In this document: piece after piece, positions 46,901-59,314 of the stretch
Layout: each line of letters opens with the position of its first letter
Position numbering within the stretch: position 1 is the stretch's first letter
Origin: Morella rubra
Lineage: Eukaryota; Streptophyta; Magnoliopsida; Fagales; Myricaceae
DNA length: 64,000 bases
NCBI GenBank assembly: GCA_003952965.2
Contig: CM025854.1
Location: 10,480,953-10,544,952, forward strand
Direction of reading: 5' to 3'
Translations under genes and position numbers: made by a program
Notes under the pieces: generated by a model
Database searches by the model: none
Told to the model about the DNA's origin: nothing
The model's input: only the letters and a program-made list of their open reading frames with translations

Positions 46901-47563
46901 TATTAGTGTGCTGAATATGAAAGACATTATACCAATTCGTAGTTATTCGAGGTGTGGAGGGCAAACTATTACTTATTTCCATCATTTTCGTGTGGAAGTG
47001 TTTTGCCAGTTATTGATTTGATCACTCAGGAGATGGATAATCGGTTCACAGAAGCAAGTACGGAGTTACTTCTTTGCATAGCATGTCTTGATCCAAAAAA
47101 CTCATTCTTAGTGTTTGATCATGCTAAGTTACGTCGTCTTACTGAGCTTTATCTAGAAGATTTCACAGTAGATGATCATTTGATACTTAAAAATCAGCTT
47201 AATACCTATATTAGAGATGTTAGAAGAAATGATGCTTTTTCTGGGCTTCAAGATATTGGAGATTTTACTATGAAGATGGTTGAGACAAAAAATAATACTC
47301 TATTTCCATTAGTTTTTCAACTTATTGAGTTGGCATTGGTCTTACCAGTTGCGACTGCAACCAGTGAAAGAGTGTTTTCTGCAATGAAGATCATTAAGAG
47401 TGATTTGCATAATCGGATGAGAGATGACTGGATGAATGGTTGCATGGTAGTGTACAACGAGCAAGAAGTTTTTAGAACTATTGAGAATGAAGCCCTTTTG
47501 CAACATTTTCAGAAGATGCAAAATCAAAGGATGCAATTGTCACATTTCAGTCCTAGTACATAG
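43965..47563 (+). pseudogene. hAT transposase remnant, copy 2 (left arm)
   Basis: The order is as in copy 1. An N-terminal piece with the LRKPIEEYDVRIKDQVRKEY motif lies near 43965-44030. The DUF4371 core, with SLMVDESRDNSVKEQMTMVL and HGLSISKLKGQGYDG, lies near 44680-44900, with more near 44900-45230. After the solo LTR, an open 203-codon C-terminal piece (46952-47563) has YLEDFTVDDHLILKNQL and LALVLPVATATSERVFSAMK and ends in the dimerisation domain. The C-terminus is intact; the N-terminal two thirds contain stops and shifts. It is better preserved than hAT-1. Confidence 0.85.
45470..46751 (-). mobile_element. Solo LTR nested in hAT-2 (Copia SIRE/Maximus-like fossil), left arm
   Basis: It reads TGTTGGCTTTTGTG...CTCACA on the minus strand, flanked by a perfect 5-bp duplication (gaatt at 45465-45469 and 46752-46756). 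About 1.28 kb, with no internal region. It contains a cluster of ggtcgaccg palindromes near 46180-46335 and a run of eight or nine G near 45500. It inserted after hAT-2. Confidence 0.85.
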
Positions 47564-47720
47564 TACGGTATATGTATTCTAATATTTTTAATACTTTTAG
47601 TCTTTAATTTTCGACATTATAACTCTAAGACAATTTTTTGCATTACAAAGAAAAAAAATTTCTTATCATTTAGCCTTTAAAGTTCACCCCTCTTGGATTT
47701 TAATCCTAGTTCCTCCACTG

Positions 47721-49669
47721 CATAGATTGGAACAAAGATTTCCTTCCAACTTGTTGTACATACAGGAGTACCGATACAAAGACTCTTGTTGTGTGAAGTA
47801 GGATGGACAACGACGTGCTTCTTGCTTGAAGTTTCGGGATGTACAAAAATAGTATTTCTTCTGGCCTTGTCGCCCCAGACGAAGGTAGGGTTACAAATCA
47901 CAAGTGCACCATCCTTGGTGCAACCATAGAAAGCTACGTATTCCTGAATTGCACGATAACATATTTTGTCCAAGATTCTACACTCCATAATCCCTCATAA
48001 CCCAAATGGATATGAAGCTCGAGCACCGGTGATCAATAGCTTGTTCACCGCGCACATAAGTAAAAATTAACAGGGTGAGTTTTCCCTCGTAGTCCCCAAG
48101 GTTTGACTGATCACCTATTGAAAATGTAAAGTCCCACATTGCTCAAGCAATGTGGCAATTGAAACCAATGACTTATAAATAAAGCCTCAATGTAAATTTT
48201 GAATATAAGTGAGAAAACCGAATGCCCAATTGGGCCTTCCAACAGTGGAAATACGTCAATGACCGAACCACTTAAAATCTTGTCTCACTTATTTCAGTTT
48301 AAATTTTTTTAAGTTTAAAAAATTTTTATTTCTTACATGGTATCAAAGCGGCACGATCCGTCGACCATCCGGCAGAGTTCGGCAACTGTCCGGCAGAGCC
48401 CGACGACCATCCGGCAGATCGGCAGAGCCGGCAACCATCCGGTAGAGTCTAGCAACCGCCGGGCAGAGCCCGGCGACCACTCGGTAGAGCCCTGCGACCA
48501 TATGACAGAGCTCGACAATCACCCGGCAAAGCCCTGCGACCATCCGGCAACCGTCTGGCAAAGCCCGGCGACTATCCGGCGAATCTTCGGCAATTTTATT
48601 TTCCTTATTTTATAATTCTAAACTCAAGGTGGGTCCACCTTGAGTTTGCGGGGGAGTATTGAAAATGTAAAGTTCCACATTGCTAAAGCAATGTGGGCAA
48701 TTGAAACCAATGGCTTATAAATAAAGCCTTAATGTAACATTTTGAATATAAGTGAGAAAACCGAATGCCCAATTGGGCCTTTCAACAGTGGAAATAGGTC
48801 AATGACCGAACCACTTAAAATCTTGTCTCATTTATCTCAGTTAAATTTTTTTAAGTTTTAAAAATTTTTATTTCTTACATCACCATCCACCAATCTCCTC
48901 TGAAAGACGAGGAGGCAGTTTCCTCTCGAGAAATTTTTCATTACCGACATCAAATAACATAATCATGTGGCTAATCTTTTGCTCGTAATTTGCTTCCTCC
49001 GTTTGCAAGATCCAATGCAAAGATCCACCAAACAAAGGGGAGGGCAATTCACTCGGTTGATAGCGAACTTGAACATCAGGTCTCATGAATGGTAGGTCAT
49101 CAATCCTTCTCCACGAATCCGAACGTAATGAATAAACCTCGGCCTCCCAGGGTCCCAGCCAAGAGTCAAGTGTAGTCCTAACAATCTCGTAGTCATCATT
49201 CTCGGAATCATACGCAAATCAATGTGAAAACCGGTTGAAATTGGATGGGAATAAGCAAGTGCTGAGCAACGTCTTCAATTTTATAGTACTGTAGTTCCAT
49301 AAATATACCAGCTCGGGCTTCACGTGTCCCCAGATAGTCCACGAGACAGATTAAGCCATTGCGGGAACCGGCTCATCGGATTGCCACGCAAAGAAAAGGG
49401 AAGAAAATTCTGAACTCTAGAATCTTATAGTAGTCGTCATTGCAAAGGCCAATGCAGGGTTGTGTTCTGATGTTGGCCATGTACAAGAGATGATCTTTAC
49501 TCTGCTTTAGGTGGGTGGCGATAAAGTAGGGGTTGGTGATGTTGGAGTTCTAGGCTTTGCATATGCACCTGAATCTTAGCAGTGATTTGACCGATAACCT
49601 TGCCAGTATTTCTAGAATGACATCGTCTGGAAGAGGATTTCTGGGGATCGATGGTTTCTGCCCTGCCAT
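47721..49669 (-). pseudogene. F-box / F-box-associated (FBA) protein pseudogene, left arm
   Basis: Mirror of 57353-59322; the sequence features are described there. The start codon is at 49669. It is interrupted by a TRIM (48116-48879) and its 3' end is cut by hAT-2, whose 8-bp duplication lies at 47721-47728. It points away from the SOD gene, with 725 bp between the two start codons. Confidence 0.85.
48116..48879 (+). mobile_element. TRIM (miniature LTR retroelement) inside F-box gene, left arm
   Basis: Two LTRs of about 222 bp (48116-48337 and 48657-48879) flank an internal region of about 320 bp. That region starts TGGTATCAAAGC, the tRNA-iMet primer site, and ends with a polypurine tract (gcgggggag). 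A 5-bp duplication tcacc flanks it (48111-48115 and 48880-48884). It has no coding region; the middle is a tandem array of ccggcagagcc/ccggcgacca-like units. LTR similarity suggests a fairly recent insertion. It looks whole for a TRIM. Confidence 0.9.
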
Positions 49670-50394
49670 TACACAATGACTAGTGCGTATGGAAAGATAG
49701 AAAAAAAAAAAAAGAGAGGGCTGAGGAGGCGAGAAGGACAGCGAGAGGAGGAAAGATTTGTAGAGAATGGGAAGGCAACGTGAGGCAAACTATTTATAAG
49801 AGATTTTTCATGTTTGGCATCCAAAATTTTAGCGTTTAAGAATTTTAGTGCACAAGAATCGATAAAATAAGAAAAGAAGATAATTTGAATAAATTATTTA
49901 TATTTATTTTAATAAAATGAGATAATTTGATAAAATGAGATTATTTTATTAAGTTAAAATTTCGAAAATATTAAACTTTTGAGAAAATATTATAAAAATT
50001 AAAGTTGATTAGAATTATTAAATTTTTTTGAAAAAAAAAAAAAAAAGTAATTTTTTTAAAAAATTAGTGAAAAATTGAAGAAAAAATAAATAATTTTTTT
50101 ATTTATTATTATAAAACGAAATAGAGAAAAATTTAAATTTGCAGTTATTTTTATTTTTATTTTTTACGAGAAATAATTACGTTTGCAAAAAATTTTCAAT
50201 TGTGAAATTTTTGTGTTTTTTTTTTTTGGTAATCAATTGTTAAAATTTTTGTAGTTGCCAAGTTTAGTCACGTAGCCACCGTCCCACTCACTGCTCGCCA
50301 GAAGTTTCACCACTGTCCCGTCCCATTATCTTCATATCAACTATAAAGAGTCAGTCCCCAACACAGAAAAACAAACAGTCCCCAACACACAGAA
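49670..50394. promoter_or_regulatory. Shared upstream region between F-box pseudogene and SOD gene
   Basis: 725 bp, very AT-rich in the middle (49820-50230) with A and T runs. The SOD side has a GC-richer stretch and a TATA-like box (50342). The F-box side has a purine-rich leader with A runs just upstream of 49669. Divergent genes could share regulatory DNA here. Confidence 0.5.
50342..50348 (+). promoter_or_regulatory. Likely TATA box of the SOD gene
   Basis: TATAAAG lies 53 bp upstream of the start codon, in a plausible position for a short 5' UTR of about 20-25 bp. The mirrored box lies near 56673-56679 on the minus strand. Confidence 0.6.
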
Positions 50395-52631
50395 ATGCAA
50401 GCTGCAATAGCAGCCATGGCCGCCCAAATCATCATCATCTCTCCTCCGCATTTGTCCCCAAACGCTCACTACTCAACTCCCCTCCTCCGCTCCTCCTCCT
50501 TCCTACATGGCACCTCCCTTAAGGTCCCCCGTCAATCGCTGGCCCTCTCAGTCTCCGCCAAAGCATTCACCATTGTCGCCGCCACGAAGAAAGCGGTAGC
50601 CGTTCTCAAGGGCGCCTCCAATGTGGAAGGGGTTGTTACGTTGACCCAAGAAGACGACGGTTTTCCTCTTCATTGCCCTCTTTCCATTTCAACCTGTTAA
50701 GAGTATTTTTACTTCTGGTGCTGACCTAAGATTATATGCAGATATTACAGAAGCATTGTTCTTGAGTTGTAATATTGTATTTGTGAGTCTTAATTGGAGT
50801 TTTCTATTTTTTGGATGTTTTATTCACAGAATATTTGTATAAAAATTTGACAAAACAATGTGTTATCCACGAATATTTCAGCTTAAGATCAAAATTTAGA
50901 ACCTACATCTGCGAAGATAAAAGCATTTTTCTAGGACTTGTATTAGTAGGCTCATATGATTTTTATTGCAACTGGGTGTTGAAAGACGGGACGACATTGA
51001 GTAGAATGAGTTTAGTAGTCAAATTTGGTTTGGTTGAGGAGCATTTTGATAGTTGCAAACATGGAAGGAGGCCAATTTTTGAACTCAAACCGTTGTTTTA
51101 TGTTCCTAGCTTTTTTATGTTTATGGACTAGAACCATAATTTTTATGTCCTAGTTATACTTATATATAGGTCCCACAGCTGTCAATGTTCGTGTTACTGG
51201 GCTTACTCCGGGGCCTCATGGGTTCCACCTAGTAAGTGATGTTTTTTACCTTATATATAGGTTGTTTTGAATATCAAAGGGACTCTGAATTGTGTTGTAA
51301 CTTTTTCTTCTTTTTCATGTAGCATGAGTTTGGTGACACAACAAATGGGTGCATCTCAACAGGTAGGACCTGACTGTGTTTCAGGTTCAAACAATAAAAT
51401 TTAGGCCACACAATGATGTATCATAAGGCTTAGTCCTATGATGGTTTTATACTAGTCTTTTCTTACAAATGTTGACCTATAGGAGCACATTTCAACCCAA
51501 ACAATCTGACACATGGTGCTCCTGAGGATGAAGTCCGTCATGCGGGTGACCTGGGAAACATAGTTGCCAATGCCGATGGTAATTTAGTCGTTAATGTTTC
51601 TTAATATTTTTGAATCCCTACTTTGAGATGTTGTTTCACAACTTCTGGTAATACAGGGGTGGCAGAGGCAACAATCGTGGATAGCCAGGTAGTACTTGCT
51701 TGCTTAATTGAGTTAGACTTTGTGTTTGTCTTTTGGGTACTCATTTACTTTGGGTGTGGCCATGATGTTTTGTCTTTCGAATCTTTTTCCTTTCGTATTT
51801 GTGATTGCTGTTCTTTTTAGTAGTATTCAACTATATAATATGGCTAAAATATGCAGATACCATTAAGTGGTCCAAAAGCAGTTATTGGAAGAGCCTTAGT
51901 GGTTCATGAGCTTGAGGATGACCTTGGAAAGGGTAAGTTTTAATTCATTATCTGGTGCATGAAATTTGCTTCTGTGGATGCGGTGGAAATTGTCACTTGA
52001 AGTCTGATAGTCCTATGCTATGTTTGGACGTTTGATTAAGCAAGAAAGCCTCTCTCAACCTTTCGTTATGCTTTTCCAAAGGCTATTTCCATCAAGCCTC
52101 ATAGCGGAAGTCATTGAACATTTGAAGGCCCCTCTCTTCTGTCTCAGAGCCTCTATTTGGCTCCGAAGGTCTCCTTAGCAAGAAGCAACAACCATTTATC
52201 AAATAGGGATTGGTCGAAATTGCTCAGTAGTGACCTACTTTATTATTCAACTTTACTCAAACAATTGATTCAGTGGATTTGCTCAAAATGAGAATTATTT
52301 TTCTTTTTCGTTTGTAGGATAATAATTGAGAAGATAAAACAAAATCCACGGTAGACCATCTGGTCTGATTGATTTGATCTATATTGTTACCTTGATCTGG
52401 ATTCTTGTCTTAGACGTACTAGTATTTGCATCTGACTTGTTTTCAGCGAAGTGTTTTTTATCCAAATGGCTTTCTTAAATAGTTAAAGTGTTCATGACAT
52501 CCTTGAACTGCCTTGTATTTATTAGTATGTGTTTCTTTTTCACCTCCCCTTATTCTCACTTTGCTATTCATTGGCAGGTGGACATGAACTTAGTCTGACC
52601 ACTGGGAATGCAGGTGGAAGATTGGCATGTG
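50395..52631 (+). CDS. CSD2: Chloroplast Cu/Zn superoxide dismutase, exons 1-7 (last exon missing), left arm
   Basis: The enzyme converts superoxide to oxygen and hydrogen peroxide in the chloroplast stroma. Exons: 50395-50659, 51170-51231, 51323-51362, 51483-51578, 51657-51688, 51857-51932 and 52578-52631, all GT-AG and in frame. The first about 60 residues are a Ser/Ala/Leu-rich transit peptide; the mature part starts near [11 protein letters not shown]. Cu/Zn ligands are all present: [28 protein letters not shown] and [12 protein letters not shown]. The disulfide cysteines are in NGCIST and RLACG. Family members end in VxGLTPx about seven residues later, encoded by a tiny exon 8. That exon is absent because palindrome 2 folds back inside the last intron. 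Otherwise the gene is intact. [10 protein letters not shown] offers two starts; the first is kept. Confidence 0.95.
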
Positions 52632-53415
52632 GTATGAAAAGATTATGAATTTTCTCTTGTTTTGATGCTCATCTCTTATTTTCCTACACATCCACTTTTG
52701 AAAGACAATTATCTCTTTGACTTTTTCCTTCTTCACTTAATATTGCAAGGTTGAAGCATGTCTATGATATTGACAGCAAGTCTTCCGAAATATTGGTTAT
52801 CTGCACCATCTATGGATTAAATCCCTTTGACTAAATTCACAAATTTTATAATACCTGTGGAATTGAATTGATGGAATTGATTAATAGCATGATATAGTGT
52901 TGATTCCATTCTGATGTGTACAATCAATGATAATATTTTTGTTTCGAATATCATAAAGACCGCACTGGCCACGCTGTTAGTCTACGCCAATGCCCTGTCA
53001 AATTCCCACATATTCTATGTCAAGAAAAGGGCTAAACAGTAACTCGTGTGTTGTAATTACAACCCTATGTTCTTTGTTCCTGGTAGGTGTATACAGCTGG
53101 GGTTTTATGTGCCATATCATTTTGGGGTTTCTTAGGTCCTCTAGAGGGAAACAATCTGGTCTTGCTTGATAGAATTATTTGTTTTCTGGGACTTGTGCAC
53201 AAGACCTTCAGATTTCTACAATTTTAGGTTGAAAGTTGATCTTTGAAGTGGTGTTGTGGTAGCACACGGCAAACTTCAGACTTCAGCATGTTTAGTTTGA
53301 TCTCTGTATGTTGGGCTTTCCAAAGGAAGTTGATTTTAGCTATTGTCTAGAAACTAGTAGATCTGTTCTAAGTGTCACATTTGTCATTACCATGCTATTA
53401 TGGATTTTCAGAGAT

Positions 53416-53599
53416 GTTCACTTCACATAAATGAGGCAAATTGAATTCCCTATTCAATATAATCTTTTTCCTCCTTTTTTTTTCTTTTTTTTTTTTTCCT
53501 CCTTCCTCCTCCGCTTGTTGTTGTCCTACTTGTCTAGAAGAGATATATGAATAAAAGGGAAATTCAATGCCCAATCCAAATTTCTTCTATCCCGTGAAT
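53416..53599. other. Spacer and ragged axis of palindrome 2
   Basis: About 180 bp where the arms stop matching cleanly. A pyrimidine-rich run (53470-53515) sits in the middle. On both sides there are weak, indel-rich mirror matches (ttgaattccct on the left, agggaaattcaatg on the right), as if the same DNA had been read twice with rising error toward the axis. Confidence 0.7.
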
Positions 53600-54389
53600 G
53601 ACATCTGAAATCCATAATAGCATGGTAATGACAAATGTGACACTTAGAACAGATCTACTAGTTTCTAGACAATAGCTAAAATCAACTTCCTGAAAATTTG
53701 GAAAGCCCAACATACAGAGATCAAACTAAACATGCTGAAGTCTGAAGTTTGCCGTGTGCTACCACAACACCACTTCAAAGATCAACTTTCAACCTAAAAT
53801 TGTAGAAATCTGAAGGTCTTGTGCACAAGTCCCAGAAAACAAATAATTCTATCAAGCAAGACCAGATTGTTTCCCTCTAGAGGACCTAAGAAACCCCAAA
53901 ATGATATGGCACATAAACCCCCAGCTGTATACACCTACCAGGAACAAAGAACATAGGGTTGTAATTACAACACACGAGTTACTGTTTAGCCCTTTTCTTG
54001 ACATAGAATATGTGGGAATTTGACAGGGCATTGGCGTAGACTAACAGCGTGGCCAGTGCGGTCTTTATGATATTCGAAACAAAAATATTATCATTGATTG
54101 TACACATCAGAATGGAATCAACACTATATCATGCTATTAATCAATTCCATCAATTCAATTCCACAGGTATTATAAAATTTGTGAATTTAGTCAAAGGGAT
54201 TTAATCCATAGATGGTGCAGATAACCAATATTTCGGAAGACTTGCTGTCAATATCATAGACATGCTTCAACCTTGCAATATTAAGTGAAGAAGGAAAAAG
54301 TCAAAGAGATAATTGTCTTTCAAAAGTGGATGTGTAGGAAAATAAGAGATGAGCATCAAAACAAGAGAAAATTCATAATCTTTTCATAC

Positions 54390-56626
54390 CACATGCCAAT
54401 CTTCCACCTGCATTCCCAGTGGTCAGACTAAGTTCATGTCCACCTGCCAATGAATAGCAAAGTGAGAATAAGGGGAGGTGAAAAAGAAACACATACTAAT
54501 AAATACAAGGCAGTTCAAGGATGTCATGAACACTTTAACTATTTAAGAAAGCCATTTGGATAAAAAACACTTCGCTGAAAACAAGTCAGATGCAAATACT
54601 AGTACGTCTAAGACAAGAATCCAGATCAAGGTAACAATATAGATCAAATCAATCAGACCAGATGGTCTACCGTGGATTTTGTTTTATCTTCTCAATTATT
54701 ATCCTACAAACGAAAAAGAAAAATAATTCTCATTTTGAGCAAATCCACTGAATCAATTGTTTGAGTAAAGTTGAATAATAAAGTAGGTCACTACTGAGCA
54801 ATTTCGACCAATCCCTATTTGATAAATGGTTGTTGCTTCTTGCTAAGGAGACCTTCGGAGCCAAATAGAGGCTCTGAGACAGAAGAGAGGGGCCTTCAAA
54901 TGTTCAATGACTTCCGCTATGAGGCTTGATGGAAATAGCCTTTGGAAAAGCATAACGAAAGGTTGAGAGAGGCTTTCTTGCTTAATCAAACGTCCAAACA
55001 TAGCATAGGACTATCAGACTTCAAGTGACAATTTCCACCGCATCCACAGAAGCAAATTTCATGCACCAGATAATGAATTAAAACTTACCCTTTCCAAGGT
55101 CATCCTCAAGCTCATGAACCACTAAGGCTCTTCCAATAACTGCTTTTGGACCACTTAATGGTATCTGCATATTTTAGCCATATTATATAGTTGAATACTA
55201 CTAAAAAGAACAGCAATCACAAATACGAAAGGAAAAAGATTCGAAAGACAAAACATCATGGCCACACCCAAAGTAAATGAGTACCCAAAAGACAAACACA
55301 AAGTCTAACTCAATTAAGCAAGCAAGTACTACCTGGCTATCCACGATTGTTGCCTCTGCCACCCCTGTATTACCAGAAGTTGTGAAACAACATCTCAAAG
55401 TAGGGATTCAAAAATATTAAGAAACATTAACGACTAAATTACCATCGGCATTGGCAACTATGTTTCCCAGGTCACCCGCATGACGGACTTCATCCTCAGG
55501 AGCACCATGTGTCAGATTGTTTGGGTTGAAATGTGCTCCTATAGGTCAACATTTGTAAGAAAAGACTAGTATAAAACCATCATAGGACTAAGCCTTATGA
55601 TACATCATTGTGTGGCCTAAATTTTATTGTTTGAACCTGAAACACAGTCAGGTCCTACCTGTTGAGATGCACCCATTTGTTGTGTCACCAAACTCATGCT
55701 ACATGAAAAAGAAGAAAAAGTTACAACACAATTCAGAGTCCCTTTGATATTCAAAACAACCTATATATAAGGTAAAAAACATCACTTACTAGGTGGAACC
55801 CATGAGGCCCCGGAGTAAGCCCAGTAACACGAACATTGACAGCTGTGGGACCTATATATAAGTATAACTAGGACATAAAAATTATGGTTCTAGTCCATAA
55901 ACATAAAAAAGCTAGGAACATAAAACAACGGTTTGAGTTCAAAAATTGGCCTCCTTCCATGTTTGCAACTATCAAAATGCTCCTCAACCAAACCAAATTT
56001 GACTACTAAACTCATTCTACTCAATGTCGTCCCGTCTTTCAACACCCAGTTGCAATAAAAATCATATGAGCCTACTAATACAAGTCCTAGAAAAATGCTT
56101 TTATCTTCGCAGATGTAGGTTCTAAATTTTGATCTTAAGCTGAAATATTCGTGGATAACACATTGTTTTGTCAAATTTTTATACAAATATTCTGTGAATA
56201 AAACATCCAAAAAATAGAAAACTCCAATTAAGACTCACAAATACAATATTACAACTCAAGAACAATGCTTCTGTAATATCTGCATATAATCTTAGGTCAG
56301 CACCAGAAGTAAAAATACTCTTAACAGGTTGAAATGGAAAGAGGGCAATGAAGAGGAAAACCGTCGTCTTCTTGGGTCAACGTAACAACCCCTTCCACAT
56401 TGGAGGCGCCCTTGAGAACGGCTACCGCTTTCTTCGTGGCGGCGACAATGGTGAATGCTTTGGCGGAGACTGAGAGGGCCAGCGATTGACGGGGGACCTT
56501 AAGGGAGGTGCCATGTAGGAAGGAGGAGGAGCGGAGGAGGGGAGTTGAGTAGTGAGCGTTTGGGGACAAATGCGGAGGAGAGATGATGATGATTTGGGCG
56601 GCCATGGCTGCTATTGCAGCTTGCAT
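54390..56626 (-). CDS. CSD2: Chloroplast Cu/Zn superoxide dismutase, exons 1-7 (last exon missing), right arm
   Basis: Minus-strand mirror of 50395-52631 with the same predicted protein. Exons: 56362-56626, 55790-55851, 55659-55698, 55443-55538, 55333-55364, 55089-55164 and 54390-54443. The exon 1 reading frames translate identically in the two arms, as does the open frame around exon 5, so no coding difference is seen. Exon 8 is missing here too. Having two head-on copies that both lose the same last exon at the fold axis points to one locus read in both directions, not to two working genes. Confidence 0.95.
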
Positions 56627-58142
56627 TTCTGTGTGTTGGGGACTGTTTGTTTTTCTGTGTTGGGGACTGACTCTTTATAGTTGATATGAAGATAATGGGA
56701 CGGGACAGTGGTGAAACTTCTGGCGAGCAGTGAGTGGGACGGTGGCTACGTGACTAAACTTGGCAACTACAAAAATTTTAACAATTGATTACCAAAAAAA
56801 AAAAACACAAAAATTTCACAATTGAAAATTTTTTGCAAACGTAATTATTTCTCGTAAAAAATAAAAATAAAATAACTGCAAATTTAAATTTTTCTCTATT
56901 TCGTTTTACTATAATAAATAAAAAAAAAATTATTTATTTTTTCTTCAATTTTTCACTAATTTTTATAAAAAAATTACTTTTTATTATTTCTTTTCAAAAT
57001 TAATAAAATTCTAATCAACTTTAATTTTTATAATATTTTCTCAAAAGTTTAATATTTTCGAAATTTTAACTTAATAAAATAATCTCATTTTATCAAATTA
57101 TCTCATTTTATTAAAATAAATATAAATAATTTATTCAAAATTATCTTTTTCTTATTTTATCGATTCTTGTGCACTAAAATTCTTAAACGCTAAAATTTTG
57201 GATGCCAAACATGAAAAATCTCTTATAAATAGTTTGCCTCACGTTGCCTTCCCATTCTCTACAAATCTTTCCTCCTCTCGCTGTCCTTCTCGCCTCCTCA
57301 GCCCTCTCTTTTTTTTTTTTTCTATCTTTCCATACGCACTAGTCATTGTGTAATGGCAGGGCAGAAACCATCGATCCCCAGAAATCCTCTTCCAGACGAT
57401 GTCATTCTAGAAATACTGGCAAGGTTATCGGTCAAATCACTGCTAAGATTCAGGTGCATATGCAAAGCCTAGAACTCCAACATCACCAACCCCTACTTTA
57501 TCGCCACCCACCTAAAGCAGAGTAAAGATCATCTCTTGTACATGGCCAACATCAGAACACAACCCTGCATTGGCCTTTGCAATGACGACTACTATAAGAT
57601 TCTAGAGTTCAGAATTTTCTTCCCTTTTCTTTGCGTGGCAATCCGATGAGCCGGTTCCCGCAATGGCTTAATCTGTCTCGTGGACTATCTGGGGACACGT
57701 GAAGCCCGAGCTGGTATATTTATGGAACTACAGTACTATAAAATTGAAGACGTTGCTCAGCACTTGCTTATTCCCATCCAATTTCAACCGGTTTTCACAT
57801 TGATTTGCGTATGATTCCGAGAATGATGACTACGAGATTGTTAGGACTACACTTGACTCTTGGCTGGGACCCTGGGAGGCCGAGGTTTATTCATTACGTT
57901 CGGATTCGTGGAGAAGGATTGATGACCTACCATTCATGAGACCTGATGTTCAAGTTCGCTATCAACCGAGTGAATTGCCCTCCCCTTTGTTTGGTGGATC
58001 TTTGCATTGGATCTTGCAAACGGAGGAAGCAAATTACGAGCAAAAGATTAGCCACATGATTATGTTATTTGATGTCGGTAATGAAAAATTTCTCGAGAGG
58101 AAACTGCCTCCTCGTCTTTCAGAGGAGATTGGTGGATGGTGA

Positions 58143-58927
58143 TGTAAGAAATAAAAATTTTTAAAACTTAAAAAAATTTAAACTGAGATAAATGAGACAA
58201 GATTTTAAGTGGTTCGGTCATTGACCTATTTCCACTGTTGAAAGGCCCAATTGGGCATTCGGTTTTCTCACTTATATTCAAAATGTTACATTAAGGCTTT
58301 ATTTATAAGCCATTGGTTTCAATTGCCCACATTGCTTTAGCAATGTGGAACTTTACATTTTCAATACTCCCCCGCAAACTCAAGGTGGACCCACCTTGAG
58401 TTTAGAATTATAAAATAAGGAAAATAAAATTGCCGAAGATTCGCCGGATAGTCGCCGGGCTTTGCCAGACGGTTGCCGGATGGTCGCAGGGCTTTGCCGG
58501 GTGATTGTCGAGCTCTGTCATATGGTCGCAGGGCTCTACCGAGTGGTCGCCGGGCTCTGCCCGGCGGTTGCTAGACTCTACCGGATGGTTGCCGGGCCGG
58601 GCTCTGCCAGACGGTTGCCGAACTCTGCCGGATGGTCGTCGGGCTCTGCCGGACAGTTGCCGAACTCTGCCGGATGGTCGACGGATCGTGCCGCTTTGAT
58701 ACCATGTAAGAAATAAAAATTTTTAAACTTAAAAAAATTTAAACTGAAATAAGTGAGACAAGATTTTAAGTGGTTCGGTCATTGACGTATTTCCACTGTT
58801 GGAAGGCCCAATTGGGCATTCGGTTTTCTCACTTATATTCAAAATGTTACATTGAGGCTTTATTTATAAGTCATTGGTTTCAATTGCTCACATTGCTTGA
58901 GCAATGTGGGACTTTACATTTTCAATA
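58143..58927 (-). mobile_element. TRIM inside F-box gene, right arm
   Basis: Mirror of 48116-48879 with the same two LTRs, primer site and ggtga duplication (58138-58142 and 58928-58932). At 785 bp it is 21 bp longer than the left copy because the internal ccggc-type repeat array has a different number of units. Confidence 0.9.
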
Positions 58928-59314
58928 GGTGATCAGTCAAACCTTGGGGACTACGAGGGAAAACTCACCCTGTTAATTTTTACTTATGTGCGCGGTGAAC
59001 AAGCTATTGATCACCGGTGCTCGAGCTTCATATCCATTTGGGTTATGAGGGATTATGGAGTGTAGAATCTTGGACAAAATATGTTATCGTGCAATTCAGG
59101 AATACGTAGCTTTCTATGGTTGCACCAAGGATGGTGCACTTGTGATTTGTAACCCTACCTTCGTCTGGGGCGACAAGGCCAGAAGAAATACTATTTTTGT
59201 ACATCCCGAAACTTCAAGCAAGAAGCACGTCGTTGTCCATCCTACTTCACACAACAAGAGTCTTTGTATCGGTACTCCTGTATGTACAACAAGTTGGAAG
59301 GAAATCTTTGTTCC

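Larger units (their letters stand above)
43254..47720 (+). mobile_element. hAT DNA transposon, copy 2 (left arm; 5' end lost in gap)
   Basis: Same family as hAT-1. The 3' terminal repeat ends ...cctagttcctccactg at 47720, followed by catagatt, the duplication seen with the mirrored copy. The 5' terminus is not present on this side because the contig starts at 43254. A solo LTR interrupts the transposase region at 45470-46751. Confidence 0.9.
43254..53415 (+). repeat. Left arm of large inverted duplication (palindrome 2)
   Basis: It matches the reverse complement of about 53600-63760 through hAT-2, the F-box pseudogene, the TRIM and the SOD gene. SOD exon coordinates in the two arms sum to exactly 107021, while the hAT border sums to 107043, so indels accumulate outward (the TRIM alone accounts for 21 bp). 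The arm starts at the N run. Confidence 0.95.

Noticed and set aside
48333-48615. Repetitive Pro/Arg-rich open frames in the TRIM
   Set aside because: They are readings of the ccggc-type tandem array; TRIMs do not code for protein.
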